In this document: positions 9,382-18,117 of the stretch, one piece after another
Numbering within the stretch: the stretch's first letter is position 1
Layout: every line of letters starts with the position of its first letter
DNA from: JAFASC01 sp034669505
GTDB lineage: Bacteria > Pseudomonadota > Alphaproteobacteria > Rhizobiales > Beijerinckiaceae
Assembly: GCA_034669505.1 (NCBI GenBank)
Contig: JAXDNJ010000005.1
Coordinates: forward strand, 1 to 64,000
Direction: 5' to 3'
DNA: 64,000 nucleotides
Made by a program: the position numbers and the translations under genes
Notes under the pieces: generated by a model
The model's database searches: none
Told to the model about the DNA's origin: nothing
Seen by the model: the letters and a program-made list of their open reading frames with translations, nothing else

Positions 9382-10368
9382 TTGAAGCATCCTCCAAATC
9401 TCGTCCGGTACACTCAGCCCCTCGCGCTCGGCTTTCTGACGCAACACCAACCGCCTCGTGCCCGGCAGCCGTGCGCCTTGCTGCGATTCAATCGCCTGCG
9501 CCAACACTCGCATGCGTTCGCCAAACGAGGAGTGCCCAAGTCCCGCGGGATCGATCGCGATGATCAGCTGTCCGGTCTGCGGCGGGCCGCCTTTGTCATC
9601 GAGAAACGATGACGCCTCGAAAGCGAAATGCGTTCCGACCAGCGCGGCCGAAAATACTTCGACCATCAGCGCCAGCGCCGCACCCTTGGCATCGCCGAGC
9701 GCGATCATCGTGCCGGCGATGGCCGCGTCTACATCGGTCGTGGGTCGGCCCTCCTTGTCGAGTGCCCAGCCTTCGGGGATTTGCTCGCCTTTCTGCTTCG
9801 CCGCAACGATGTTGCCGCGCGCAACTTTCGACAGCGCAAGATCGATGATGATTGGCGATCGACCGTCGAGCGGCGCCGCAAAGGCGATCGGATTGGTGCC
9901 GAACACGGCGCGCGTGCCGCCCCAGGGCGCGATCGCTTCGGGCGTGTTGGCGAAGAACAGCGCAACGAGGCTCTGCTCCGCCAGCCGCTCGACATGCCGG
10001 CCGCACGCGCCGGCGTGATTCGAGCGTGAGATCGAAGCGGCGGCGATGCCCTGCTGTCTTGCCAGGGCGGGCAGGCGCTCGATCGCAATATCGATCGCGG
10101 GATAAGCGAAACCGCACGCCGCGTCGATGGCGAGCATGCCAGGACGTGGTTGCGTCACGCGCGGCTCCGCGCTGCCGTCGATCTTGCCGCTCTTCAGCAT
10201 CGCTAGATAGGTCGGGATGCGTGAGAGGCCGTGGCCCTTCAGCCCGTCGGCTTCCGCGCCGACGAGCGCACGCGCGACCGAGCGCGCCGCGTCTGTCGAA
10301 GCGCCACCCTGCTCGAAAATGCGAGCAACGCGCTCTTCAGCTTCTGCCAACGACAGTACGCGCGCCAC
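9370..10368 (-). CDS. Malate/L-lactate dehydrogenase family oxidoreductase (LDH2/MDH type)
   Basis: A 332-residue NAD(P)-dependent oxidoreductase of the LDH2/MDH2 family, which reduces or oxidises 2-hydroxy acids (malate, sulfolactate, ureidoglycolate and similar). The substrate-binding and catalytic region SNHAGACGRHVERLAEQSL carries the family His, and PWGGTRAVFGTNPIAFAAP is the nucleotide-binding stretch. The start is GTG at 10368, overlapping the stop of the upstream dehydrogenase gene by one base. The last residues PSS and the stop are encoded by the palindromic repeat, so the natural C-terminus was replaced or trimmed when the repeat arrived. Confidence 0.85.
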   Translation of the reverse strand: MARVLSLAEAEERVARIFEQGGASTDAARSVARALVGAEADGLKGHGLSRIPTYLAMLKSGKIDGSAEPRVTQPRPGMLAIDAACGFAYPAIDIAIERLPALARQQGIAAASISRSNHAGACGRHVERLAEQSLVALFFANTPEAIAPWGGTRAVFGTNPIAFAAPLDGRSPIIIDLALSKVARGNIVAAKQKGEQIPEGWALDKEGRPTTDVDAAIAGTMIALGDAKGAALALMVEVFSAALVGTHFAFEASSFLDDKGGPPQTGQLIIAIDPAGLGHSSFGERMRVLAQAIESQQGARLPGTRRLVLRQKAEREGLSVPDEIWRMLQPSS

Positions 10369-11303
10369 TATTTGTGCCTTTCGTTCAGCACGCGGCGCAC
10401 ATTGCGCGCCGTAACCGCGCTGACGCGCACATTGGATTCCTCCGTCACGCCGGCGATATGCGGCGTCACCAGCACGTTCGGCGCATCCGCAAGCGGCGAT
10501 CCCGCGCGCAGCGGCTCCTCGGCAAACACATCGAGCGCCGCGCCTTTGATCGTCCCGGCTTTCAGCGCGTCGGCAAGTGCCACCTCGTCGACAACGCCGC
10601 CGCGAGCCGGGTTCAGCAGGATCGCGCCTGGCTTCATCTGCTTGAGCCGTGCCGCATCGATGAGATTGCGTGTGTCCGCATTCAACGGCACATGCAGGCT
10701 CACCGCATCCGCACTCGCGAGTAGTGTGTCGAGATCGACGCGCCCGACATCGTGTCGGGTCCAGGCCGGCGCGTCCGGTCCGACGAACGGATCCGTGGCC
10801 ATGATGCGCATGCCGAGCGCGCGGGCACGGCCCGCCGTCTCGCGCGCTATCGAGCCGAAGCCGATGAGACCGAGCGTGCGGCCGGAAATCTCAGCCCCGA
10901 TCAGCCGCTCGCGTGGCCATTTTCCCGCGAGCACGTCGGCGCTCGACGTAAACGCACCGCGGATGAGGATCAGCAACGCGGCGATCACCCATTCGGCAAC
11001 CGAGACATCGTTGGCGCCGGTCGCCGGGAGCACAGAGATGCCGCGCGCCGCGCACGCATTCGTATCAATGTTGTCTAACCCGACGCCGAGCCGGCCGATC
11101 GCTTGCAGTCGCGCGGCGGCCTCAAGCAGCGCGCCACGTACTTGCGTCCGGTTGCGCACGATCAGCGCGCGGGCGTCGCTCAGCAAGGTCGCGAGTTCGT
11201 CCGGCCGATCGACAAGCCCTTTGTCATGATGCACAGAAAAGTCGCGGCGGAGATCGTCGACGGCGGCTTCATCCATGAACTCGCTGATAACAATGTCGCT
11301 CAA
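10368..11303 (-). CDS. D-2-hydroxyacid dehydrogenase (phosphoglycerate dehydrogenase-like)
   Basis: A 311-residue NAD-dependent D-isomer-specific 2-hydroxyacid dehydrogenase. The Rossmann motif is LGLIGFGSIARETAGRA, the catalytic Arg lies in the block around SVAEWVIAALL/NPARGGVVDE, and the catalytic His is in TPHIAGVTEES. There is no ACT or extra C-terminal domain, so this is the short form used in catabolism rather than the regulated serine pathway enzyme. It is read first in a two-gene unit with the LDH2-type enzyme; two dehydrogenases of opposite stereospecificity side by side suggest interconversion of a racemic hydroxy acid. Confidence 0.85.
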   Translation of the reverse strand: MSDIVISEFMDEAAVDDLRRDFSVHHDKGLVDRPDELATLLSDARALIVRNRTQVRGALLEAAARLQAIGRLGVGLDNIDTNACAARGISVLPATGANDVSVAEWVIAALLILIRGAFTSSADVLAGKWPRERLIGAEISGRTLGLIGFGSIARETAGRARALGMRIMATDPFVGPDAPAWTRHDVGRVDLDTLLASADAVSLHVPLNADTRNLIDAARLKQMKPGAILLNPARGGVVDEVALADALKAGTIKGAALDVFAEEPLRAGSPLADAPNVLVTPHIAGVTEESNVRVSAVTARNVRRVLNERHK

Positions 11304-11436
11304 CCTTCTCTCCTGGCGAAGACGCGGCGCGGCACGCTAATCGAGCGGCCGATCCCTGTCGAGAATGCTGCCGTGGGGCCACGCTTGCGGTCCGGCGGCA
11401 TCTTCGGCCATGCTGTGCAAAAATGGGAGGAATGAC

Positions 11437-12654
11437 ATGAAAGCCCTGGTCTCGGCCCTGCTGCTGGCAGCGGGCATCACCTGCGCGCAGGCGCAAACCG
11501 CTGCACCACTGAAGATCGGCTACATCCTCGACATGTCCGGGCTTTATGCCGATATAACCGGCATCGGCAGCGTCGAAGCCGCGCGCATGGCGGTTGAGGA
11601 TTTCGGCGGCAGTGTGCTTGGCCGCAAGGTCGAGGTCGTCTACGCCGATCACCAGAATAAGGCGGATATTGCAGGCGCGCAGGCGCGCGATTTCTTCGAC
11701 AATCAGGGCGTCGAGGCGATCCTTGACGTTGCCGCCTCGGCGACCGCGCTTGCCGCCAACGAAGTTGCCAAGCAGCGCAACAAGATCATCGTGTTCAACG
11801 GCCCCGGCGCAACGCGGCTGACCAACGAAGCGTGCGGGCCGCTGTCAGTGCATTATGTGTTCGACACATATGCGCTGGCGCACGGGACTGGGCTCGCGAC
11901 CGTCAAGCGCGGCGACGATAGCTGGTTCTTCATCACCGCGGATTATGCCTTCGGCCAGGACCTCGAACGCGACACGTCGAACGTTGTGACCGCGAACGGT
12001 GGCAAGGTGCTCGGCTCCGTGCGGGCGCCGCTGAACACGCCGGACTTTTCGTCTTTTCTTCTGCAGGCGCAGAATTCAAAGGCGAAGGTCATCGGCCTCG
12101 CCAACGCCGGCGGCGACACGATCACCGCGATCAAGCAGGCCTCCGAATTCGGCTTGGCGAAATCCGGGCAGAAGCTTGCGGCGCTGCTTGCCTTTGTGAC
12201 CGACATCGATTCCGTCGGCCTGGAGATTGCGCAGGGGCTCATTCTGACCGAGGCGTTCTACTGGAACATGAACGATGAGACGCGCGCCTGGTCGCGCCGC
12301 TTCTTCGAAAAGGTAAAGCGCATGCCGACTTCGGCGCAGGCAGGCGTCTACTCCTCGACCCTGCATTATCTCAAAGCAGTCGCCGCGGCGAAGACGACCG
12401 ACTCCGCATTGGTTATGAAGCAGATGAAAGAGATGCCGGTCAACGACATGTTCGCCCATGGCGGCAAGATCCGCGAGGACGGCCGCATGGTGCACGACAT
12501 GTATCTCTTCGAAGTGAAGAAGCCGTCGGAATCGAAAGAACGTTTTGACGATTACAAGCTGATTTCGACGATCCCTGCCGACGAGGCATTCCAGCCGCTA
12601 TCGGACTCGCGCTGCCCTTTGGTGAAGAACAAGCCGGGGAATAAGGCGGGGTGA
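11437..12654 (+). CDS. ABC transporter substrate-binding protein, orphan
   Basis: A 405-residue class I periplasmic binding protein, a second member of the Leu/Ile/Val-binding family in the window. The signal peptide is residues 1-20 with a likely cut after CAQAQ; the mature part opens PLKIGYILDMSGLYADITG. The ATG at 11437 has GGGAGG 7 nt upstream. No permease or ATPase genes follow, so it presumably shares the importer at 4862-8433 or another one elsewhere. It reads divergently from the two dehydrogenases and leads into a SnoaL-like gene, an Old Yellow Enzyme and a cyclase-family hydrolase. Relatives often bind aromatic acids. Confidence 0.88.
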   Translation: MKALVSALLLAAGITCAQAQTAAPLKIGYILDMSGLYADITGIGSVEAARMAVEDFGGSVLGRKVEVVYADHQNKADIAGAQARDFFDNQGVEAILDVAASATALAANEVAKQRNKIIVFNGPGATRLTNEACGPLSVHYVFDTYALAHGTGLATVKRGDDSWFFITADYAFGQDLERDTSNVVTANGGKVLGSVRAPLNTPDFSSFLLQAQNSKAKVIGLANAGGDTITAIKQASEFGLAKSGQKLAALLAFVTDIDSVGLEIAQGLILTEAFYWNMNDETRAWSRRFFEKVKRMPTSAQAGVYSSTLHYLKAVAAAKTTDSALVMKQMKEMPVNDMFAHGGKIREDGRMVHDMYLFEVKKPSESKERFDDYKLISTIPADEAFQPLSDSRCPLVKNKPGNKAG

Positions 12655-12683
12655 GTGCACCGACCAACCTCGAAGAGAGCCCC

Positions 12684-13055
12684 ATGACACAAATCACCAC
12701 CGCCTTCCTCGACGAGTTCGGCGATGCATGGAATCGGCATGATACGGACGCGATCCTGGCAATGATGACCGAGGATTGCGTCTTTCAAAACAGCGCAGGT
12801 CGCGGTCCGCATGGCCGCCGCTCCGAGGGACAAGCGGAGGTCCGCAAGGGCATCGAGAAAGTGTTTTCAAGTCTGCCGAATGTCCGCTGGAACAATCCGA
12901 AGCATTTCATCGCCGGCGATCGGGGCGTCACCGAATGGGTGATGACCGCAACGATGCCTGACGGACCGCTCGAGGTGGAGGGCTGCGACATCTTCACCTT
13001 CCGCGAAGGCAAGGTCGCGGTGAAGAATTCCTACATCAAGCACCGCACGGATTGA
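12684..13055 (+). CDS. SnoaL-like / ketosteroid-isomerase-like protein
   Basis: A 123-residue NTF2-fold protein with the opening FGDAWNRHDTDAILAMMTED and the central block GRGPHGRRSEGQAEVRKGI. These proteins form a hydrophobic cone and act as isomerases, cyclases or small-molecule binders; the substrate is unknown here. I start at the ATG at 12684, which has GAGAG upstream; an in-frame GTG at 12651 overlaps the previous stop and is possible. It stands between a binding protein and an Old Yellow Enzyme, so it is probably part of the same catabolic unit. Confidence 0.8.
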   Translation: MTQITTAFLDEFGDAWNRHDTDAILAMMTEDCVFQNSAGRGPHGRRSEGQAEVRKGIEKVFSSLPNVRWNNPKHFIAGDRGVTEWVMTATMPDGPLEVEGCDIFTFREGKVAVKNSYIKHRTD

Positions 13056-13066
13056 TCTCTCACCTT

Positions 13067-14236
13067 ATGACCAAAGCACGCCTGTTCACGCCGCTGAAAC
13101 TTCGCGGGATCGAGACGAAGAACCGCATCATCATCTCCCCAATGTGCCAATATTCGGCGGACGACGGCCTCGCCAACGACTGGCACTTCGTGCATCTCGG
13201 GCGCTTTGCATTGGGCGGGGCGGGCATCGTCATGGTCGAGGCGACCGCCGTCACAAAAGAGGGCCGCATCACGCATGGCGACATGGGGCTGTGGAGCGAC
13301 GCGCATATCGCGCCGCTCGCGCGCATCGCCGCTTTCCTGCGCGATCATGGTGCGGTGCCGGCGATCCAGCTCGCCCATGCCGGACGCAAAGCGAGCATGC
13401 AGCGGCCATGGTTCGGCAATGGCCCATTGAACGCCGGCGACTTCTTACGCGGCGACACGCCCTGGGACATCGTCGCGCCGAGTGCGATCCCGCTGGACGA
13501 AGGCTGGCCCATGCCGAGCGAGCTCATGGTCGATGATCTCGACAAACTCCGCGAGGAATGGCGCGCAGCGACGGAGCGCGCAATCGCAGCGGCCTTTGAC
13601 ATTCTCGAAGTGCATATGGCGCACGGCTATCTCTTGCACTCGTTCCTGTCGCCACTGTCGAACAAACGCAGCGATAAATACGGCGGCGACCGCGCCGGCC
13701 GTATGCGCTTTCCGTTGGAGGTCGCCGATACGGTGCGCGCCGCCTGGCCCCGCGACAAGCCGCTGTTTGTCCGCATCTCTTCCGTCGATGGGCTCGACGG
13801 CGGCTGGACGATCGAGGATTCGATTGGGTTCGCGCGCGAATTGAAGGCGCGCCGCGTCGATGTGATCGATTGCTCATCCGGCGGGCTGACGGGCTCCGCG
13901 ACCGCCGCGCGCATTCCCCGAGGCTATGGCTTCCAGCTGCCCTTCGCGGCGCGTATCCGCAAAGAGGCCGAGATCGCGACGATGGCCGTCGGGCTCATCG
14001 TGCATCCGCAGCAGGCGGAGGATGCGCTCGCCGAAGGCGCCGCCGATCTCATCGCCATCGCCCGCGAGGCGATGTTCGATCCGAACTGGCCGCTGCATGC
14101 CGAGATGGCGCTCGGGGCGGCGGAAGGCGAAACATACGCCTCATGGCCGAAGCAGGCGGGCTGGTGGCTCGAGCGGCGCGAGCCGGGCTTGCGCAAACTT
14201 GAGGGGCCGCCGCTGCCCTTCCGCACGCGGGCTTAA
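13067..14236 (+). CDS. NADH:flavin oxidoreductase, Old Yellow Enzyme family (YqjM-like)
   Basis: A 389-residue FMN-dependent ene-reductase with a single TIM barrel. The N-terminal strand NRIIISPMCQYSADDG carries the Cys that tunes the flavin in YqjM/xenobiotic-reductase-type enzymes. HAGRKAS and HMAHGYLLHSFLSPLSN with RSDKYGG are the active-site and FMN-binding blocks, and HMAHGY replaces the usual HxAHGY without loss of the His pair. Such enzymes reduce activated C=C bonds of enones and some aromatic CoA or nitro compounds. It lacks the C-terminal iron-sulfur and FAD modules of 2,4-dienoyl-CoA reductase. The frame stays open up to 13052, but the family start is at 13067. Confidence 0.9.
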   Translation: MTKARLFTPLKLRGIETKNRIIISPMCQYSADDGLANDWHFVHLGRFALGGAGIVMVEATAVTKEGRITHGDMGLWSDAHIAPLARIAAFLRDHGAVPAIQLAHAGRKASMQRPWFGNGPLNAGDFLRGDTPWDIVAPSAIPLDEGWPMPSELMVDDLDKLREEWRAATERAIAAAFDILEVHMAHGYLLHSFLSPLSNKRSDKYGGDRAGRMRFPLEVADTVRAAWPRDKPLFVRISSVDGLDGGWTIEDSIGFARELKARRVDVIDCSSGGLTGSATAARIPRGYGFQLPFAARIRKEAEIATMAVGLIVHPQQAEDALAEGAADLIAIAREAMFDPNWPLHAEMALGAAEGETYASWPKQAGWWLERREPGLRKLEGPPLPFRTRA

Positions 14237-14239
14237 CGC

Positions 14240-15286
14240 ATGAGCACGAAGCGTTGGGTCAATCGTCCGGAGGGCTCGACCTGGGGGGATTTCGGCCCCG
14301 ACGATCAGCTCGGGCGGCTCAATCTGCTGACGCCGCAGAAAGTGCGCCAGGGTGTCGCCGAGGTGCGCGAGGGCAAGACCTTCTGCCTGTCGCTGCCGCT
14401 CGATTATCCCGGTGGCAACGTGCTGAACCCGCGCCGCCATCCGCCGGTGCTGCGCCCGACCCGCCGTCCGAACAGTCCGAACTTCAATTACGTCCTCGCC
14501 CGCGACGATCCGAACGCGACCGACGTCGTCAACGACGATCTCGTCATCATGCATCTGCAATATTCGACGCAGTGGGACAGCCTCGCGCACGTGGGATCGC
14601 TCTTCGACGCCGACGGTGACGGTGTGCCGGAGCCGTGCTTCTACAACGGCTTCAGCGCCGGCGTGGATATTATCGGGCCTACGGATGTCGACGACTCAGG
14701 CCCGAGTGCCGATCCGCGCTCGACCTCGCACGCAAATGCGCTCGGCGTGGAGCGCATGGCGGAAGCGTGCTGCCAAGGCCGCGGCGTGATGATCGACCTG
14801 CATGCGCATGTCGGCCGCGCGCGCGTCGTCTTCGGCTATGAGCGGCTGATGCGGGTCATCGGCGAAGATCATGTCGAAGTCGAGAAGGGCGACATGGTCT
14901 GCCTGCACACCGGCTTTGGCGAGCTCCTGCTCGAGATGAACCGCGCGCCCGACCCCGGCAAGGCGCAATATCTCTGCGCGACGCTGAACGGCCGCGATCG
15001 CCGCCTGCTTAACTGGATTACCGACACCGGCCTCGTCGCGCTCATCGCCGACAATTACGCCGTCGAGGCGCATCCCGCCGCCGCGCAGGAAGGCTGCTGC
15101 GCGAGTCTGCCGTTGCACGAACACTGCTTGTTCAAGCTCGGCGTAAACCTGGGCGAACTCTGGTACTTGACGCCGCTCGCCAAATGGCTGCGCGAGAATA
15201 AACGTTGCCGCTTCCTGCTCACGGCGCCGCCACTGCGGCTGCCGGGCGCGGTTGGCTCGCCGGCCACTCCGATCGCGACGGTATAG
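14240..15286 (+). CDS. Cyclase family protein (metal-dependent hydrolase, kynurenine formamidase fold)
   Basis: A 348-residue member of the cyclase/kynurenine formamidase superfamily. The usual metal motif HxGTHxDxPxH is present only in an altered form (about residues 101-116, HLQYSTQWDSLAHVG), as in the longer subfamily of 310-350 residues. The block GVMIDLHAHVGRARVV and the C-terminal EGCCASLPLHEHCLFKLGVN are recognisable. Relatives cleave amides or cyclic 1,3-dicarbonyls, for example in isatin and aromatic breakdown. The gene starts 3 nt after the Old Yellow Enzyme stop and its last 68 nt overlap the convergent permease gene on the other strand, an unusually long convergent overlap. Confidence 0.82.
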   Translation: MSTKRWVNRPEGSTWGDFGPDDQLGRLNLLTPQKVRQGVAEVREGKTFCLSLPLDYPGGNVLNPRRHPPVLRPTRRPNSPNFNYVLARDDPNATDVVNDDLVIMHLQYSTQWDSLAHVGSLFDADGDGVPEPCFYNGFSAGVDIIGPTDVDDSGPSADPRSTSHANALGVERMAEACCQGRGVMIDLHAHVGRARVVFGYERLMRVIGEDHVEVEKGDMVCLHTGFGELLLEMNRAPDPGKAQYLCATLNGRDRRLLNWITDTGLVALIADNYAVEAHPAAAQEGCCASLPLHEHCLFKLGVNLGELWYLTPLAKWLRENKRCRFLLTAPPLRLPGAVGSPATPIATV

Positions 15287-16001
15287 CGAGCCGGCGCTCC
15301 AGCATTTCGAAGACGCGATCGACCAGGATCGCAAATAACGCCACGACGACCGCACCCTGGATGACGTAAGGCGTGTTTTCTGCTGCGAGGCCTTCGACGA
15401 TTGGTGACCCCAGCGACAGAGCACCGATCGTCGAGCCAATGGTTGCGGTGCCGATTGCGATGATTACCGACGTGCGCATCCCCGCGACGATGTAGGGAGC
15501 CGCGAGCGGCAGCTCGATGCGCAAAAGCTTCGCGGCAGGCGAGAAGCCGACGCCATCCGCCGCTTCGTGGATGTCGGCCGGCACGGCATGCAATCCGGCG
15601 ATGGTCGCTTCGAGCACGGGGAGGATCGAATAAAGGAAAAGCGCGAGCAGCGTTGGGGCCTCGCCATAGCCCAGCGCGGGAACGGCGAGCGCCAGCACCG
15701 CCGCTGGCGGAAAGGTCTGCCCGATCGCAGCGAGTGCACCGACAATCGGCAGGAATTCCCGGCCGGCACGACGCGTCACGAAAACTCCGATGCCGATCGC
15801 GAATGCCGCGGCAGCGCCTGCCGAGACGAGGACGAGTTCGGCATGCGCGAGCGTCAGCTCAAGGAAGCTCGCACGAAGGAAGACCGGCCGCGGATTGTCC
15901 GGGAAAAGCCAATGAAACAACGGCGCCGTCGCCTGCATGAATAGAACAAGCGCCGCGAAAATAAGCAACAGGGCGAGGGAATGGAAATCTACGCGCCGCA
16001 T
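15219..16001 (-). CDS. Osmoprotectant-type ABC transporter permease
   Basis: A 260-residue inner-membrane permease of the binding-protein-dependent type found in glycine betaine/choline/carnitine importers (OpuC/YehY-like). About six membrane segments are visible; the EAA loop is the stretch EAADGVGFSPAAKLLRIELP. It is the last gene of a four-gene minus-strand operon with an ATPase (13-nt overlap), a second larger permease and a binding protein. The last 68 nt overlap the cyclase-family gene on the plus strand, and the extra C-terminal tail rich in Ala and Pro is encoded there. Confidence 0.85.
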   Translation of the reverse strand: MRRVDFHSLALLLIFAALVLFMQATAPLFHWLFPDNPRPVFLRASFLELTLAHAELVLVSAGAAAAFAIGIGVFVTRRAGREFLPIVGALAAIGQTFPPAAVLALAVPALGYGEAPTLLALFLYSILPVLEATIAGLHAVPADIHEAADGVGFSPAAKLLRIELPLAAPYIVAGMRTSVIIAIGTATIGSTIGALSLGSPIVEGLAAENTPYVIQGAVVVALFAILVDRVFEMLERRLAIPSRSEWPASQPRPAAAVAAP

Positions 16002-16933
16002 GACGCTTTGCTCGCCGCAAGTAGACTGTCGATATGAATGATACCGAGGTAAAGTCCGCTTTCATCCTCGACGGGTAGAGCGGTTCGACCCTCCGCCATC
16101 ATTCTCGCAAAGGCAGACCGCAAGGTAGTGCTTACCGGAATGGCATCGCCGGATATTCGCACGCCGTGTCTAACGACGTTTTCGATCGTGCGAAATTCCA
16201 ACAGCTTCAACGCAGCATCGTCGCCGCCGACGAAATCCCGCACGAAGTCATTGCGCGGCTGCGCCAGAATCTCCGCAGGGGTGCCACTTTGCGCGATCTC
16301 GCCCTTTTGCATGACCACGATCATCGTGCCGAGTGCTAGTGCCTCGTCCATGTCATGCGTGACAAACACGATGGTCTTGCCGGTCTCCCGGTGCAGCCGC
16401 GCGAGTTCTGTTTGCAACGAAGCGCGCGTCACCGGATCGAGGGCGCCGAACGGCTCGTCCATGAGGATGATGCCGGGGTCGGCGGCGAGCGCCCGCGCGA
16501 CGCCGATGCGCTGCTGCTGACCGCCGGAGAGCTGATGCGGGAACCGATCGAGCAGCGCGCCATCGATCGCGACGATCTGCGCAAGCTCGTTCACGCGTGC
16601 GGCAATCCGCGCCTCCTCCCAGCGCAAAAGCCGCGGCACGGTCGCGATGTTGTCGCGCACACGCCAATGGGGGAAGAGGCCGCCGGACTGGATGACGTAG
16701 CCGATACCGCGCCGCAGCTCTTCGGGCGAGCGGGATTGGACCGGCGTGCCATCGGTACTGACGGTGCCCGCGTCGGGCACGATCAGCGCGTTGATCATCT
16801 TCAGCGTTGTCGACTTGCCGCAACCCGATGGGCCGACGAGCACGCAAAGCCCACCCTGTGGGATGCTGAGCGTCAGCGGCCCCAGCACCCGCTGGCCGGC
16901 ATAGGATTTTGCGGCCGCGTCGAACTCGATCAC
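15989..16933 (-). CDS. Osmoprotectant-type ABC transporter ATP-binding protein
   Basis: A 314-residue ATPase of the ProV/OpuCA group. Walker A VGPSGCGKST, Q-loop YVIQSGGLFPHW, C-loop LSGGQQQRIG and Walker B IILMDEPFGALD are intact, and HDMDEALALG is the switch His block. After residue 250 comes one CBS-like module ending LGIIHIDSLLAA, where ProV and OpuCA carry two; CBS pairs sense ionic strength or nucleotides, so regulation may differ. The gene overlaps both neighbours. Confidence 0.88.
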   Translation of the reverse strand: MIEFDAAAKSYAGQRVLGPLTLSIPQGGLCVLVGPSGCGKSTTLKMINALIVPDAGTVSTDGTPVQSRSPEELRRGIGYVIQSGGLFPHWRVRDNIATVPRLLRWEEARIAARVNELAQIVAIDGALLDRFPHQLSGGQQQRIGVARALAADPGIILMDEPFGALDPVTRASLQTELARLHRETGKTIVFVTHDMDEALALGTMIVVMQKGEIAQSGTPAEILAQPRNDFVRDFVGGDDAALKLLEFRTIENVVRHGVRISGDAIPVSTTLRSAFARMMAEGRTALPVEDESGLYLGIIHIDSLLAASKASCGA

Positions 16934-18117
16934 GGCCGGCTCCGCAGAATGGCGAGGACGATCTGGAACAGCGCGTCCGCCATGACCGCGAGCAGGATCG
17001 TCGGCAGGGCGCCGACGAGCACGAGGTCCAGCGCATATTCACCGATTCCCTGGAATACGAATGTTCCTAAGCCCCCCGCGCCGATCAGCGCGGCGACGGT
17101 CGCCAGCCCAATCGACTGCACGGTGACCACACGTAATCCCGAGACCAGCGCCGGCAAGGCAAGCGGCAGATCGACTTGCCGGAAGATTTCCCGCGGGGTC
17201 ATGCCCATGCCGCGCGCGGACTCGCGCACGCCCGCCGGCACATTGCGCAGACCGGCATCAGCACTGCGCACCAGCGGCAACAAGCCATAAAGAACAAGCG
17301 CGATCACCGCCGGAGTAGCGCCGATGCCGCCGATGCCGATCGCGCGAGCGAGCGGAACGTGTGTGGCGACGAGGGATAACGGCACGATCAACAGCCCGAA
17401 AAGCGCAATCGAAGGGATCGTCTGTAGCAAATTGAGCGTCGTGAAGATCGGTGCGCGGCTCTTCGGGCAATAAACGGCGGCGAGAATGAGAGGCACAGCG
17501 CAGAGCATCGCCAACATCGCCGAAAGAGCAACCAGGCCGACATGGCGGATTAGTTCGATGGCGAATGTCGCCTGCTGCGCGTGGAATTCGCGCGCGAGCG
17601 ACAGAGAATCGAGTTTGCCGGAACCTAGGATCACGACAACGATGATGAGGAGCGCCAGTGCGAGTGCGACTCCCAAACCCATGGTCATTCGCTGCAGCGC
17701 CTGAAAACATGCAAGCAGCCCGACGGCCAACAGTGTCCAGAAGGCGCTGCCGAGTGCGATGCGCCGCGCCGGCTCCTGAGGATCGAGATGCGCGTCCGCC
17801 GCCGAGCCCGCGATGAGCAGGATCGAAATTAGCAATCCCGCGCCGGACGCGAACAGCGTGCCCGCACGCCGCCTCTCGTCGATAGAAAATGAGGAGACGA
17901 AGAGAAGCACGATGAAGGCGAAGACGATTCCCGTTGGCGCAAGGCCGAGGTGCCAAAGCGACAGAGGCCGCCCATCGGCGAGCCGGTTCGGCGCAATGGA
18001 AATGAAGGCGCCCAGGAGAGAAGCGGCAAGGGCCGCAAGCGCCAGGATCAGCGCGACGCGGTCCCGCGCCGCCAAGAGAAAGCCCGACGGTGTGTCCGAA
18101 AACGAAGCGGCGCTCAC
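16930..18117 (-). CDS. Osmoprotectant-type ABC transporter permease, long form
   Basis: A 395-residue permease, much longer than the 210-260 residues of OpuCB. The C-terminal part (from about residue 180) is the standard module with the EAA loop RESARGMGMTPREIFRQVDLP. The first 180 residues add about five membrane helices separated by short loops, as in YehY/YehW-like long permeases. It overlaps the binding protein gene and the ATPase gene by 4 nt each, so all four are co-translated. Confidence 0.85.
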   Translation of the reverse strand: MSAASFSDTPSGFLLAARDRVALILALAALAASLLGAFISIAPNRLADGRPLSLWHLGLAPTGIVFAFIVLLFVSSFSIDERRRAGTLFASGAGLLISILLIAGSAADAHLDPQEPARRIALGSAFWTLLAVGLLACFQALQRMTMGLGVALALALLIIVVVILGSGKLDSLSLAREFHAQQATFAIELIRHVGLVALSAMLAMLCAVPLILAAVYCPKSRAPIFTTLNLLQTIPSIALFGLLIVPLSLVATHVPLARAIGIGGIGATPAVIALVLYGLLPLVRSADAGLRNVPAGVRESARGMGMTPREIFRQVDLPLALPALVSGLRVVTVQSIGLATVAALIGAGGLGTFVFQGIGEYALDLVLVGALPTILLAVMADALFQIVLAILRSRP

